Assembly (NCBI RefSeq): GCF_946479755.1
Contig: NZ_CAMLHC010000018.1
Coordinates: forward strand, 62,001-126,000
Direction: 5' to 3'
DNA from: an uncultured Chitinophaga sp.
GTDB lineage: Bacteria > Bacteroidota > Bacteroidia > Chitinophagales > Chitinophagaceae
DNA: 64,000 bases
The number at the start of each line of letters is the position of its first letter. The stretch's first letter is position 1. Shown in pieces: positions 43,083-52,778 of the stretch. A program made the position numbers and the translations under genes. The notes beneath the pieces are model-generated. The model was not told where the DNA came from. It did no database searches and saw only the letters and a list, made by a program, of their open reading frames with translations.

Positions 43083-45314
43083 ATGAAGGTGAAGCTTTTC
43101 CTAATAAAAACGTACTATTCTTTCCCTGTTCAGTTGCTCCTGCTGCATTTCAGGAAATATCAGGTGTTGCTCATCTTCTGGGTAATTCTCTTTAGCACGA
43201 TCAATGGCGGATTTGCCAAGGTGTTTGGCGGCGATGCGCTCTTTCTGGCGCCGGAATACCTGGGGAAAGTAAATTTTTACAGTACAGCAATTCTAGGGCT
43301 GGCCACGGGCATGTTTATCATGAGCTGGCAGATCACCACCTTCATCCTGCATACCGGCCGGTTTAAGTTCCTGGCCACCACCTCACAGCCTTTTTTCCGG
43401 TACTGTCTCAATAACTCCCTGATCCCGCTGGCGTTTTTTATCTGCCTGATTTACCGCGGCTGGCAATACCAACGCTATGAACAGCTGAGCTCCATTCCCG
43501 AAATCCTTTTACTGGGAGAGGGGTTTATCTGCGGCGCCCTGTTTGTCGTCTTTTTCGGGTTCTTTTATTTTTTTAATGCGGATAAAAATATCGGCCGCCG
43601 GCTGGAGAAACGATTTGGTAACCCGCGTAATTTTCTCCGGGTGATCCTCAAGCCCACACAGGAGCCGGATGAGAACGCGCTGCCGGTGCACAACTATTTT
43701 TCCACGCCGTGGAAGATACGCCGGGCGCGGAATGTGGACCACTATAACAAACATTATCTCGACAGTATCCTGAAACAACACCACTTTGCAGCGATGATCA
43801 CGGTGGGCTGTGCGCTGATTTTCCTGGTGATACTGGCGTATATGATGGACTATGAAGTTTTCAGGATCCCTGCCGGCGCCAGTGTACTGATCTTTTTCGC
43901 CTTCCTGATCGGCGTGGCCGGCGCTTACTCTTACCTGTTGCAGACCTGGTCTATCCCCGTGGTGCTGGTATTGCTGTTCGGGCTCAACTGGATGGTGGAG
44001 CATAACTGGGTGGATAACCGCAATAAGGCATACGGACTTGATTACCAACAGAAAAAAGCGAGGCCGGAATATAGTGTGGAAGCTTTGCAGCGGTTCTTTA
44101 CCCGCGAGCGGTATGAGGCGGACAGAAAACAGTCACTGGATATTTTGAAGAAATGGCGCAGCAAGTTTCCGGCGAATAAAAAGCCGCAGCTGGTGGTGCT
44201 GAATTTCAGCGGCGGCGGCAGCCGTTCCGCTACATGGTCGCTGCATGTATTACAGCGGCTGGACAGCCTTTTGCAGGGGCGATTGATGAAACATTCGGTG
44301 CTGATGACCGGCGCTTCCGGTGGCATGCTGGGCGCCAGCTATTTCCGGGAGCTGTATTACCAGCAGCTGATGGGGAAGCCGATCCGGCTCACGGACAGTA
44401 TTTATACGGAACGTGTTTCCAGGGACCTGCTGAATTCCGTGTTCAGCGCTATGGCTGTGAATGACTTCATTACGCCGTGGCGCACTTTTAAGATGGATAA
44501 CAAGCGGTATGCAAAAGACCGCGGTTACGCCTTTGAGATGCAGCTGAACCAGAATACCGACAATGCGCTGAATAAAATCCTGCGGGATTATAAGGCGCCG
44601 GAGCAAAATGCCGAGATCCCGATGCTGATCTGGAATGCGACCATTAATGCAGATGGCCGCCGGCTGATGATTTCGCCGCAACCGATCAGTTATCTGTGCA
44701 GCCCGCAGTACCTGTATCCCACCAGGCAGGTGAGGGATATTGATGGCGTTGACTTTGCGCAGTATTATGCCAACCAGGACGCGATGGAACTGAAGGTTAC
44801 CAGTGCTATCCGCATGTGCGCAACTTTCCCGTATGTGCTGCCCAACACGTTTTTACCGAGCAACCCTATTGTAGACGTGATGGATGCCGGTATAAGGGAT
44901 AATTTCGGCCAGCAGACCACCCTGCGTTTCCTATATACTTTCAGCAAATGGATCAATGAAAATACCAGCGGGGTCGTGTATATACAGATCAGGGACACCC
45001 GCAAAAATGATATTTCCCCCATCAAGAAAACCAAAGACCTCAGCGATCTGCTTTTTGAGCCTTTGTTTACCATGCAGCAGCATTGGAGCGCTATGCAGGA
45101 TTTTGACCAGGATGACCTGGTCAATTACATGGAGGGATATTTTCCCGATAAATTCCACAGGATTATTTTCCAGTATGTGCCGCAGAAACAAGACAAGGGG
45201 GCGGCGCTCTCGTGGCATCTCACTTCGCGCGAGAAGCTGGACATTGCGCATGCACTTGACAATCCGGCAAATCAAAGCGCACTGGATTATGTCGTTAAAC
45301 TGATGACGGAATAA
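43083..45314 (+). CDS. Patatin-like phospholipase with N-terminal multi-helix membrane domain
   Basis: A 743-residue protein. The N-terminal 310 residues contain about seven hydrophobic segments (near 26-48, 66-90, 110-126, 142-165, 236-256, 264-286, 290-305). A patatin lipase domain follows (about 368-720): oxyanion loop GGGSR (377-381), nucleophile Ser412 in GASGG (410-414), and catalytic Asp601 in DAG (601-603), forming the Ser-Asp dyad. It should be an integral membrane lipase or acylhydrolase with its active domain on one face of the membrane. The substrate is unknown. A near-consensus TAGGTTTA lies upstream. Confidence 0.88.
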   Translation: MKVKLFLIKTYYSFPVQLLLLHFRKYQVLLIFWVILFSTINGGFAKVFGGDALFLAPEYLGKVNFYSTAILGLATGMFIMSWQITTFILHTGRFKFLATTSQPFFRYCLNNSLIPLAFFICLIYRGWQYQRYEQLSSIPEILLLGEGFICGALFVVFFGFFYFFNADKNIGRRLEKRFGNPRNFLRVILKPTQEPDENALPVHNYFSTPWKIRRARNVDHYNKHYLDSILKQHHFAAMITVGCALIFLVILAYMMDYEVFRIPAGASVLIFFAFLIGVAGAYSYLLQTWSIPVVLVLLFGLNWMVEHNWVDNRNKAYGLDYQQKKARPEYSVEALQRFFTRERYEADRKQSLDILKKWRSKFPANKKPQLVVLNFSGGGSRSATWSLHVLQRLDSLLQGRLMKHSVLMTGASGGMLGASYFRELYYQQLMGKPIRLTDSIYTERVSRDLLNSVFSAMAVNDFITPWRTFKMDNKRYAKDRGYAFEMQLNQNTDNALNKILRDYKAPEQNAEIPMLIWNATINADGRRLMISPQPISYLCSPQYLYPTRQVRDIDGVDFAQYYANQDAMELKVTSAIRMCATFPYVLPNTFLPSNPIVDVMDAGIRDNFGQQTTLRFLYTFSKWINENTSGVVYIQIRDTRKNDISPIKKTKDLSDLLFEPLFTMQQHWSAMQDFDQDDLVNYMEGYFPDKFHRIIFQYVPQKQDKGAALSWHLTSREKLDIAHALDNPANQSALDYVVKLMTE

Positions 45315-45367
45315 TCAATCCCTTTTTTTCACAGGACGGCCGGCTATCCTTTGCCGGTGATGCTTGC

Positions 45368-46369
45368 TTAATGCTGCAGGAAATCCAGCAGTGGCGTAAT
45401 AAATTTCGTATAGGCTTCAATGTGAGGCAGGTGACCTACTCCTTCGATGGGTACGAGGGTGGCGTGCGGGATGCGTTTGGCGGCTTCTTTCCCCAGTTCA
45501 GGATAATTGCCCAGTGTTTTACGGATGTCCGGTGGGACGTTGGCTTTGCCTAAAGCGGTGCGGTCGCGCTGCCCGATGATGAGCAGGGTGGGCGCCTGGA
45601 CGTTGGGAAACTCGTAGTATACGGGCTGGGTGAAAATCATGTCGTAGGTGAGGGCGGCGTTCCAGGCTACCTGGGCGTAGTCGGGGCTGTGGATCCAGCT
45701 GGCCTGCAGGCGGGCCCATTTTTCATATTCCGGTTTCCATTGTCCTGCGTAGTAATTATCCAGTTGATATTGTTTGATTTTATCGTAGGTCTGTTTTAGC
45801 TCAGAGTGATACCATTTATCCACAGATTGGTACGGAACCACCACTTTCCAGTCTTCCAGTCCGATAGGGTTTTCCAGTATCAGTTTGGTGGTGGTTTCGG
45901 GGTACATGAGGGCGAAGCGGGCAGCGATCATACCTCCCATAGAATGCCCGAGGATGGCGGCTTTGGGGATGCCGAGGGTATCCAGCAGGGCTTTGGTGTT
46001 TTGAGCGAGCAGCTGGAAGCTGTACTGCAGGTGTGCGGGTTTGGTGGATTTGCCGAAGCCGATCTGGTCGGGGATGATCACGCGATAGCCGTTGTTGGTG
46101 AGGCTGGCGGCGGTGCTGTCCCAGTATGCGCCGCAGAAGTTTTTACCATGGAGCAGTACGACTGTCTGGCCATTAGGGCGGGAAGGCTGTACGTCCATGT
46201 AAGCCATGGTCAGCGGTTGGCCCTGGGCTTGGAATTTGAAATAATGAACAGAGTAGGGGTATTTGTAGGATGATAGCATAATGTCTTGTGTGGCAGTGTC
46301 TTGCGCATAAACGGGTGATAGGAAACAGCAGTAGCAGGCGACTAGTAAAAATAAAAAGGTACGTTTCAT
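45368..46369 (-). CDS. Alpha/beta hydrolase, secreted
   Basis: A 333-residue enzyme with a signal peptide (MKRTFLFLLV... to about residue 22); the ATG at 46369 is preferred over an upstream in-frame start at 46417 that hides the signal. The nucleophile elbow GHSMGG has Ser143, the oxyanion segment is 'VVLLHGKNFCG', the acid is likely the Asp in GQRDRTALG, and the His is in 'EGVGHLPHIEAY'. It is convergent with the patatin gene. The substrate (an ester or epoxide) is unknown. Confidence 0.88.
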   Translation of the reverse strand: MKRTFLFLLVACYCCFLSPVYAQDTATQDIMLSSYKYPYSVHYFKFQAQGQPLTMAYMDVQPSRPNGQTVVLLHGKNFCGAYWDSTAASLTNNGYRVIIPDQIGFGKSTKPAHLQYSFQLLAQNTKALLDTLGIPKAAILGHSMGGMIAARFALMYPETTTKLILENPIGLEDWKVVVPYQSVDKWYHSELKQTYDKIKQYQLDNYYAGQWKPEYEKWARLQASWIHSPDYAQVAWNAALTYDMIFTQPVYYEFPNVQAPTLLIIGQRDRTALGKANVPPDIRKTLGNYPELGKEAAKRIPHATLVPIEGVGHLPHIEAYTKFITPLLDFLQH

Positions 46370-46402
46370 GCAGATAGATTTTACCAGGAGGCAAATCAAA
46401 TC

Positions 46403-46424
46403 TCCCGCCACAAACATGGCGGGA
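46403..46424. other. Hairpin upstream of the alpha/beta hydrolase gene
   Basis: An 8-bp GC-rich inverted repeat (46403-46410 with 46417-46424) with loop caaaca, 34 bp before the hydrolase start. No T-run follows on either strand, so it is not a classic terminator; it may sit in the 5' leader. Confidence 0.4.
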
Positions 46425-46571
46425 TCTGCCTGCGTTGGATGGTTTCCGTCATAATGAAATGTGTGGTCTTGTAATTGATTGATAGATAGTGTGTTATGGA
46501 GCGATTTGTATAAGTGACTAAATGGTTACATTTATTTAAAGCATGAATCCTTCATTCTCGTCAGGTTTTCG

Positions 46572-46579
46572 TACCTTTG
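46572..46579 (+). promoter_or_regulatory. Promoter -7 element of typA
   Basis: TACCTTTG matches TAnnTTTG exactly, 65 bp before the typA start, leaving a leader of about 58 nt. The -33 box is not clear. Confidence 0.5.
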
Positions 46580-46643
46580 CGCCTCATTTTTGCAGCTATG
46601 AGCCAATAAGTTACAAGCTGCTTATAGCTAAAGAATTAAGTAT

Positions 46644-48452
46644 ATGAACATTCGTAATATTGCAATTATCGCGCACGTAGACCATGGTAAAACTACTTTG
46701 GTTGACAAAATTCTTCACCAGACGAACGTTTTCCGGGCCAACCAGGAATCCGGCGAGCTGATCATGGACAGTAACGATCTTGAAAGAGAACGTGGTATTA
46801 CCATCTTCAGTAAGAATGCTTCTGTTGAGTACAAAGGCACCAAGATTAATGTGATCGATACCCCGGGCCACGCCGACTTTGGCGGTGAAGTGGAACGTGT
46901 ATTGAAAATGGCAGATGGTGTAATCCTGCTGGTGGACGCTTTCGAAGGTCCGATGCCACAGACCCGCTTTGTGTTGCAGAAAGCTTTGCAGCTGAACCTG
47001 AAACCGATCGTGGTGATCAACAAAGTGGACAAGGCTAACTGCCGTCCTGATGAAGTACACGATGCTGTATTCGAATTGTTCTTCAACCTCGATGCAACAG
47101 AAGAGCAGCTGAACTTCCCGACCTTCTACGGTTCCGGTAAAAATGGCTGGTTCAACTCTTCCCTCACGCCTTGTGACGACATCACTCCGCTGATGGATGG
47201 TATCATCGAGCACGTTCCTTCTCCTAAAATCCCTGATGGTAACCTGCAGCTGCAGATCACTTCCCTGGATTATTCTTCTTTCCTCGGCCGTATTGCTGTA
47301 GGTAAAGTAACCCGTGGTTCTATCGAAGAAAACCAGTGGATTACCCTGATGCAGGCTGACGGTACCGCTAAAAGACAGAAGGTTCGTGAGCTGTACATCT
47401 TTGAAGCTTTAGGTAAAAGAAAAGTAAACAAGGTACTGGCCGGCGACATTTGCGCCGTAGTAGGTATCGAAGATTTTAATATCGGTGACACCATCGCTGA
47501 TGGTGAAGCGCCGGAGGCCCTGCCTGTTATCAGCGTAGACGAGCCTACCATGAACATGCTGTTCGGTATCAACAACTCACCTTTCTTTGGTAAAGATGGT
47601 AAGTTCGTTACCTCCCGTCACCTGCGTGACCGCCTGGTAAAAGAAACCGAAAAGAACCTGGCGCTGCGCGTTGTTGATACAGACAGTGCGGATAGCTTCC
47701 TGGTATATGGCCGCGGTATCCTCCACCTGGGCGTATTGATCGAAACCATGCGTCGTGAAGGTTACGAGCTGACAGTAGGTCAACCACAGGTTATCGTTAA
47801 AAACATCGACGGTAAAAAATGTGAACCATACGAAACACTGGTGGTAGACGTTCCGCAGGAATTCGCCAGCAAAGTGATCGACCTGGTAACCCGCCGTAAA
47901 GGTGAGATGCTGATCATGGAAACAAAAGGTGAAATGCAACACCTGGAATTTGAAATTCCTTCCCGTGGTCTGATCGGTCTGCGTACACAGATGCTGACCG
48001 CCACTGCCGGCGAAGCCGTAATGGCGCACCGCTTCAATGACTACAAAGCCTGGAAAGGCGCGATCCCCGGCCGTAACAACGGTGTGCTGATCGCCAAAGA
48101 AGCTGGTTCCACTACCGCTTACTCTCTCGATAAATTACAGGACAGAGGTTCTTTCTTCGTGGATCCGGGAGAAGAAGTGTACAAAGGCATGATCATCGGT
48201 GAAAACAACAAACCCGGCGATCTGGTGGTAAACCCGAACGAAGGAAAGAAACTGACCAACATGCGCGCCAGCGGTAGCGACGGCGCTGCTAATATCGCAC
48301 CTAAAATTCTGATGACACTGGAAGAATGCATGGAGTACATCCAGCATGACGAGTGCATCGAAGTTACGCCTAACTTCATCCGTATGCGTAAAACCATCCT
48401 GGACGAAGAAGAACGTAAGAGAAATGCGAAAAGCATGAAAGCAGAAGCGTAA
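46644..48452 (+). CDS. typA: Translational GTPase TypA/BipA
   Basis: A 602-residue ribosome-binding GTPase involved in stress and cold adaptation and large-subunit assembly. The G domain shows AHVDHGKT (10-17), DTPGHADFGG (72-81) and NKVDKAN; the EF-G-like domains and the BipA-specific C-terminal domain ('SRGLIGLRTQMLTATAGEAV', 'RNNGVLIAKEAGSTTAYSL') follow. Length is normal for the family. It is monocistronic. Confidence 0.97.
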   Translation: MNIRNIAIIAHVDHGKTTLVDKILHQTNVFRANQESGELIMDSNDLERERGITIFSKNASVEYKGTKINVIDTPGHADFGGEVERVLKMADGVILLVDAFEGPMPQTRFVLQKALQLNLKPIVVINKVDKANCRPDEVHDAVFELFFNLDATEEQLNFPTFYGSGKNGWFNSSLTPCDDITPLMDGIIEHVPSPKIPDGNLQLQITSLDYSSFLGRIAVGKVTRGSIEENQWITLMQADGTAKRQKVRELYIFEALGKRKVNKVLAGDICAVVGIEDFNIGDTIADGEAPEALPVISVDEPTMNMLFGINNSPFFGKDGKFVTSRHLRDRLVKETEKNLALRVVDTDSADSFLVYGRGILHLGVLIETMRREGYELTVGQPQVIVKNIDGKKCEPYETLVVDVPQEFASKVIDLVTRRKGEMLIMETKGEMQHLEFEIPSRGLIGLRTQMLTATAGEAVMAHRFNDYKAWKGAIPGRNNGVLIAKEAGSTTAYSLDKLQDRGSFFVDPGEEVYKGMIIGENNKPGDLVVNPNEGKKLTNMRASGSDGAANIAPKILMTLEECMEYIQHDECIEVTPNFIRMRKTILDEEERKRNAKSMKAEA

Positions 48453-48525
48453 TCTGATTATAAGGCCCGCCCCTCAGGGCAGGTTCATAATAAAGGATAA
48501 CACTAACTTGAAAAATGTTTGAAAG

Positions 48526-48557
48526 GAAAAGGCTGACCATTTGGTCAGCCTTTTCTG
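48526..48557 (+). terminator. Terminator of typA
   Basis: A 14-bp stem (48526-48539 with 48542-48555) whose centre gives a tetraloop-sized turn. The T4 at 48551-48554 lies in the right arm. It begins 73 bp after the stop. Confidence 0.7.
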
Positions 48558-48783
48558 CTATAGGGGGTAATGATTTCTCATCTGGAAATGGCGCCGATAT
48601 TGTCTTCGCCCAGGTTCCGGGAGAGGTATTGAAAAACCGGAGATTCGCGTCAGTAACATCCCTGTGGGGATATCTGACAGCAACAATATACCGGCAACGA
48701 TGAAAGATGGCATCCGGAAGGAAGGAAACAACGCTAACGCCCTGGCCGAGGCGTAGATTCTGACCCGGGCGTAAGTGCCGGGC

Positions 48784-48815
48784 AAAAAAAATCCCCGCCC
48801 AGGATAAGGCGGGGA
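48784..48815 (-). terminator. Terminator of recA
   Basis: An 8-bp GC stem (48792-48799 with 48808-48815). On the minus strand it is followed by a run of eight T. It lies 93 bp past the recA stop. Confidence 0.8.
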
Positions 48816-48908
48816 GTGCATACTAACCCAATGCTTACTAAAACTAAAACTAACTTCTATGTATGTATAGTAAAGAGGTAAATCTAATTTTTGCAGCTTA
48901 CATAATAA

Positions 48909-49919
48909 TTAAGCCTCTTCTTGTTTCTCCGCAATTTTCTGTTTGATCTTTGCTTCGATTTCTGCGGACAGTTCCGGATTATCGCCCAGTAATTGTTTTA
49001 CCGCATCACGGCCCTGACCCAGTTTGTTGGAGTCGTAGCTGAACCAGCTACCGCTTTTCTGGATGATACCATATTCTACGCCCATGTCGATGATCTCACC
49101 CATTTTAGAGATACCCTGACCGTAGATGATATCGAATTCAGCCTGACGGAACGGCGGCGCTACTTTATTTTTCACGACTTTCACTTTCACACGGTTACCT
49201 ACCGCTTCATCGCCATCTTTAATCTGGCTCATACGGCGGATATCCAGCCTTACAGATGCATAGAACTTCAGGGCGTTACCACCGGTAGTGGTTTCCGGGT
49301 TACCGAACATCACACCGATTTTTTCACGTAACTGGTTGATGAATATGCAGCAACAGTTGGTTTTGGCGATCGTGGCTGTCAGCTTACGCAGTGCCTGGGA
49401 CATCAAACGTGCCTGTAGGCCCATTTTGCTTTCACCCATTTCACCTTCCAGCTCGCTTTTCGGTACCAGCGCCGCTACAGAGTCCACTACAACTACGTCT
49501 ACTGCACCGGATAAAATCAGACGGTCCGCAATTTCCAGCGCCTGCTCACCATGGTCCGGTTGTGAAATCAGGAGAGAATCCACATCCACACCCAGTCTGC
49601 GTGCATAGCTGCTGTCAAAGGCGTGCTCAGCATCCACGATGGCGCAAATACCGCCTTTTTTCTGCGCTTCCGCAATAGTGTGGATGGCTACGGTTGTTTT
49701 ACCGGAAGACTCAGGACCATAGATCTCGATGATCCTTCCTTTCGGAAAACCGCCAATGCCCAGTGCGATATCAAGCCCCAGAGAACCGGAAGAAATCACT
49801 TCCATCGGAGCTTCTGCTTTTTCGCCCATCATCATCACAGATCCCTTACCGAAATCTTTCTCAATCTTATCCATTGTAAGGCGTAACGCCTTCAGTTTTT
49901 CTGTATTGGCTGTAGACAT
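48909..49919 (-). CDS. recA: Recombinase RecA
   Basis: A 336-residue ATP-dependent DNA strand-exchange protein for recombination and DNA damage repair. Walker A is GPESSGKT (68-75); '[20 protein letters not shown]' and '[21 protein letters not shown]' are standard. There is a short acidic-basic C-terminal tail. An exact promoter element TAAATTTG lies 19 bp upstream of the start (49938-49945). No lexA or recX is adjacent. Confidence 0.98.
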   Translation of the reverse strand: MSTANTEKLKALRLTMDKIEKDFGKGSVMMMGEKAEAPMEVISSGSLGLDIALGIGGFPKGRIIEIYGPESSGKTTVAIHTIAEAQKKGGICAIVDAEHAFDSSYARRLGVDVDSLLISQPDHGEQALEIADRLILSGAVDVVVVDSVAALVPKSELEGEMGESKMGLQARLMSQALRKLTATIAKTNCCCIFINQLREKIGVMFGNPETTTGGNALKFYASVRLDIRRMSQIKDGDEAVGNRVKVKVVKNKVAPPFRQAEFDIIYGQGISKMGEIIDMGVEYGIIQKSGSWFSYDSNKLGQGRDAVKQLLGDNPELSAEIEAKIKQKIAEKQEEA

Positions 49920-49937
49920 ATCTGTAGTTGTTTTTTA

Positions 49938-49945
49938 CAAATTTA
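49938..49945 (-). promoter_or_regulatory. Promoter -7 element of recA
   Basis: The minus strand reads TAAATTTG, an exact TAnnTTTG match, giving a leader of roughly 12 nt. A TTGG about 18 bp further upstream may be a weak -33 box. Confidence 0.5.
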
Positions 49946-50447
49946 ATCGAAAAGCATATCTCCAACTGGAATGCTAAATTATAACCTAATTTTTGATTTT
50001 CCTAAATTTTTTAGCATTTTATTTTCAATGCTAAAAAAACTAGTATTCATATCGTATTCGCACTCACTTTTTTCGCTTCGCCCTAACGACATAACAAAGA
50101 TCCGAAGCCATTACGCATTGAATGTGCGTAATCATCCTTCCGTGAAAAAAAAATTTCTGAGGCAGGGGCAGGGGGGAAATACTGCATTTTTAAAAAGCGT
50201 AGTTATACGCTTGAGGTTCAACGCAGAATATCGGACTTTTGTATTGTCAAGTTTAGTTGTTGATGATTGTACCCCAGATGTTTGTTAGATTGTTTGTTAA
50301 CCTGCCTTGCGGCCTTGCATCCATGTTACCGGAATAAGCAGTCCGGCTGTTAAGGTAAACCCCAAAAAGTTTTTTCCCCATCCAAAACATAGCATATTCC
50401 TTGTCTGGCGCTCTGAAAAGAGAAAGCCGGCAGGGAGTATGCTACCG
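49946..50447. other. Long intergenic region upstream of recA
   Basis: About 500 bp without a supported gene. Near 50007-50038 is a perfect 12-bp AT-rich inverted repeat (TTTTTTAGCATT) with an 8-nt loop, close to the recA promoter. The part 50040-50440 has mixed composition, with no clear ORF, tRNA or repeat. It lies downstream of the PAP2-like gene, so both that gene's terminator and the recA control region should be within it. Confidence 0.5.
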
Positions 50448-50452
50448 TTGGA

Positions 50453-51151
50453 TCAGATCACCAGGAACCAGCAGGCGGCCAGCTGGGTAATAATCCCGAT
50501 AAATAAACCGGTGTAAATCTCGAATGGCTGATGGGCATTCAGCACCATCCGCGCGGTAGCCACCACCCCGGTCACCAGGAAAGTGATCACCAGCGGTAAA
50601 GATACGTTCATATGCATGCCCCACATGAGTGCCAGCAGGAACCCTATCACACCGCCCCAGCCGATACTATGCAGGCTGGTTTTCATAAAACTATTGGTAA
50701 TAAAGGAGATAGACACGGCCAGAAAGGAACCGAGAAAAAAAGCAGTGTAAAACCGTGGCGCCCGGCCTTCCTGCAAAAAGGTGTAGAAAGCCCAGAAGTA
50801 ATAAATAATGATAGCGACATACGGAATGATCCGCTCCCGCTGCGTCTTCATATACACAGAAGACACAAACCCCAGCTGCTTGCCCAGCAGCACCGTCAGC
50901 AACGGGAAAAATATAGTGATCGCCACCACGCGGAAATACAGGATGTCAAAAGCAAACTTTTTGCTCATCGGCTTAAAAGCCACCATGTACTCCGGAATGG
51001 ACTGTAATATTAAAAAGGTTACCAGCGTAGGGATAAACAGCGGATGGGTGATATAGGAAATCACCTGCGCCAGCGACCTGGCTGCAGATGGAAATACCGG
51101 ACCTTCACCGGTACGCATGTTACTTTCCGGTAACGCTTGTTCGTGCATCAT
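50453..51151 (-). CDS. PAP2-related integral membrane protein
   Basis: A 232-residue membrane protein with about six helices, starting at MMHEQALPE (51151, or the next Met at 51148). An in-frame start at 51184 would overlap rpoN. The C-terminal part ('SLHSIGWGGVIGFLLALMW', 'ARMVLNAHQPFEIYTGLFIG') resembles the last two motifs of PAP2 lipid phosphatases (SxxxH and SR..AH...D), but the final Asp is replaced by Glu and the first motif is only 'KTQRERIIP'. It may be an inactive or diverged phosphatase. It follows rpoN by 7 bp. Confidence 0.75.
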   Translation of the reverse strand: MMHEQALPESNMRTGEGPVFPSAARSLAQVISYITHPLFIPTLVTFLILQSIPEYMVAFKPMSKKFAFDILYFRVVAITIFFPLLTVLLGKQLGFVSSVYMKTQRERIIPYVAIIIYYFWAFYTFLQEGRAPRFYTAFFLGSFLAVSISFITNSFMKTSLHSIGWGGVIGFLLALMWGMHMNVSLPLVITFLVTGVVATARMVLNAHQPFEIYTGLFIGIITQLAACWFLVI

Positions 51152-51158
51152 CTTGTTC

Positions 51159-52661
51159 TTATAATTCTTTACGTAAACGGGCAACCGGTATGTTCAGCTG
51201 CTCCCTGTATTTGGCCACCGTACGGCGGGCAATATTATATCCCTTGTCCTGCAGCATCTTGGTGAGATTCTCATCACTTAGCGGTTTCCGCTTGTTCTCC
51301 GCCTCTATCAGATCGGAAAGGATCTTTTTCACCTCCCGGGTAGATACTTCCTCGCCGCTGTCGGTGGACAGGGATTCGGAGAAAAAGAACTTCAGCTTGA
51401 AAGTACCGAATTCCGTCTGTACATACTTACTGTTGGCCACACGGCTCACCGTGGAGATATCCAGCTGGGTACGGTCGGCAATGTCCTTCAGGATCATCGG
51501 TTTCATGGTGGTTTCATCACCGGTCAGGAAAAACTCCCGCTGGTAGTCCATGATAGACTCCATGGTAGACAGCAGCGTGTGCTGCCGCTGTTTGATGGCG
51601 TCGATGAACCATTTGGCAGCATCAATTTTCTGCTTGATAAACAACACGGCCTCCTTCTGGCGCTTGTCTTTCTTGTCGCCGCGGTCATACTCCCGCAGCA
51701 TGTCCCTGTACCCGCCGGAAATCCGGAGGTCAGGCGCATTACGGGAATTCAGCGTCAGCTCCAGCTTACCGGCATTGTTCATGATGAAAAAGTCCGGCAA
51801 CACATAACTCTCCGCTTTGTTGAGCGTGGCATAATTGCCGCCCGGCTTCGGGTTCAGCTTGATAATCTGATTGATGGAGGCTTTCAGGCCTTCATCGCTG
51901 AGGCTCAGCGCTTTCTGTATCTTTTCGTAGTGTTTCTTGGTAAACTCGTCGAAGTAATTCTCGAGGATCTGGTAGGCAGTGTTCACCCCCTCATCATCCT
52001 GTGGTTTCCGCTTCAGCTGCAGCAGCAGGCATTCTTTCAGGTCGGTGGCACATACGCCGGCAGGGTCAAACTCCTGGATCTTTTTGATCAGCTCTCGGAT
52101 CTCTTCTTCTGTTGTGTCTATGTTCTGGGAGAAAGAAAGGTCATCTACCATGGCGCTTACTTCGCGACGCAGGTAACCATCGTCATCGATACTGCCGATA
52201 ATATGCTCGGCGATGGCGTTCTGGTGATCGTCCAGTTCCAGCATGCCCAGCTGGCTCAGGAGATGTTCGTGGAAAGAAGTTTCCACCCGGATAGGGATGG
52301 TTTTGTTGCTCTCATCCGGATCGGGATAGTTGTCGTCCCGCAGTTTATAATCCGCCACATCATCATCTCCATCACTTACGTATTCGGAAATATCTATATT
52401 GTCGTATTCGCTCTCGCTGCCATCCGGCTCAAATTCATCCTCTTCATCGCCCTCACTGTCTGTTTTGGCGTCAAAATCCTCCTGCTCTTTGAACTCGTCT
52501 TCATGTGTGTCTTCACCGTATTCGAGGGCAGGGTTTTCTTCCAGTTCTTCTTTAATTCTTTCTTCCAGGTTGACAGTAGGAACCTGCAGCAACTTCATGA
52601 GCTGAATCTGCTGTGGTGAAAGCTTTTGTAATAACTTTTGCTGTTGTGTCTGCTTTAGCAT
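51159..52661 (-). CDS. rpoN: RNA polymerase sigma-54 factor
   Basis: A 500-residue alternative sigma factor that needs enhancer-binding ATPases. Region I is Gln/Leu-rich ('LKQTQQQKLLQKLSPQQIQL'), an acidic region II follows (about 48-110), then the core-binding and DNA-binding domains and the RpoN box ARRTVAKYRE (478-487). Length is normal. An exact TAATTTTG promoter element lies 21 bp upstream. The PAP2-like gene follows closely; no PTS-Ntr genes are adjacent. The -24/-12 targets are not visible in this window. Confidence 0.97.
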   Translation of the reverse strand: MLKQTQQQKLLQKLSPQQIQLMKLLQVPTVNLEERIKEELEENPALEYGEDTHEDEFKEQEDFDAKTDSEGDEEDEFEPDGSESEYDNIDISEYVSDGDDDVADYKLRDDNYPDPDESNKTIPIRVETSFHEHLLSQLGMLELDDHQNAIAEHIIGSIDDDGYLRREVSAMVDDLSFSQNIDTTEEEIRELIKKIQEFDPAGVCATDLKECLLLQLKRKPQDDEGVNTAYQILENYFDEFTKKHYEKIQKALSLSDEGLKASINQIIKLNPKPGGNYATLNKAESYVLPDFFIMNNAGKLELTLNSRNAPDLRISGGYRDMLREYDRGDKKDKRQKEAVLFIKQKIDAAKWFIDAIKQRQHTLLSTMESIMDYQREFFLTGDETTMKPMILKDIADRTQLDISTVSRVANSKYVQTEFGTFKLKFFFSESLSTDSGEEVSTREVKKILSDLIEAENKRKPLSDENLTKMLQDKGYNIARRTVAKYREQLNIPVARLRKEL

Positions 52662-52681
52662 AATAATCGTTCCCTACAGGG

Positions 52682-52689
52682 CAAAATTA
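52682..52689 (-). promoter_or_regulatory. Promoter -7 element of rpoN
   Basis: The minus strand reads TAATTTTG, an exact TAnnTTTG match, 21 bp before the start; the leader would be about 14 nt. Confidence 0.45.
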
Positions 52690-52778
52690 ATAAGTATAAG
52701 GTTAACGATAGCCTTACCGCCTTTAGCAGTCCACAGTCAGCGGTCATTACCGGCAACGGTGGCAGCTAATTCCGGGGG

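Larger units (their letters stand above)
48453..48908. other. Intergenic region between typA and recA (convergent)
   Basis: 456 bp with no convincing gene. It holds the typA terminator (48526-48557) and the recA terminator (48784-48815). Short open frames between them (48515-48703 plus, 48558-48821 minus) have no recognisable protein character. The stretch of about 225 bp between the terminators is moderately GC-rich and unexplained. Confidence 0.5.

Noticed and set aside
48515..48821. Short frames on both strands between the typA and recA terminators
   Set aside because: Neither has a protein-like composition, and they overlap the terminator hairpins.
49971..50288. A 105-codon plus-strand frame in the recA upstream gap
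   Set aside because: The composition is irregular and hydrophobic at the start with no signal or domain, and the recA promoter region overlaps its beginning.
51579..52619. A 346-codon open frame antisense to rpoN
   Set aside because: It overlaps the whole of a clear rpoN gene and looks like the reverse of its helical codons.
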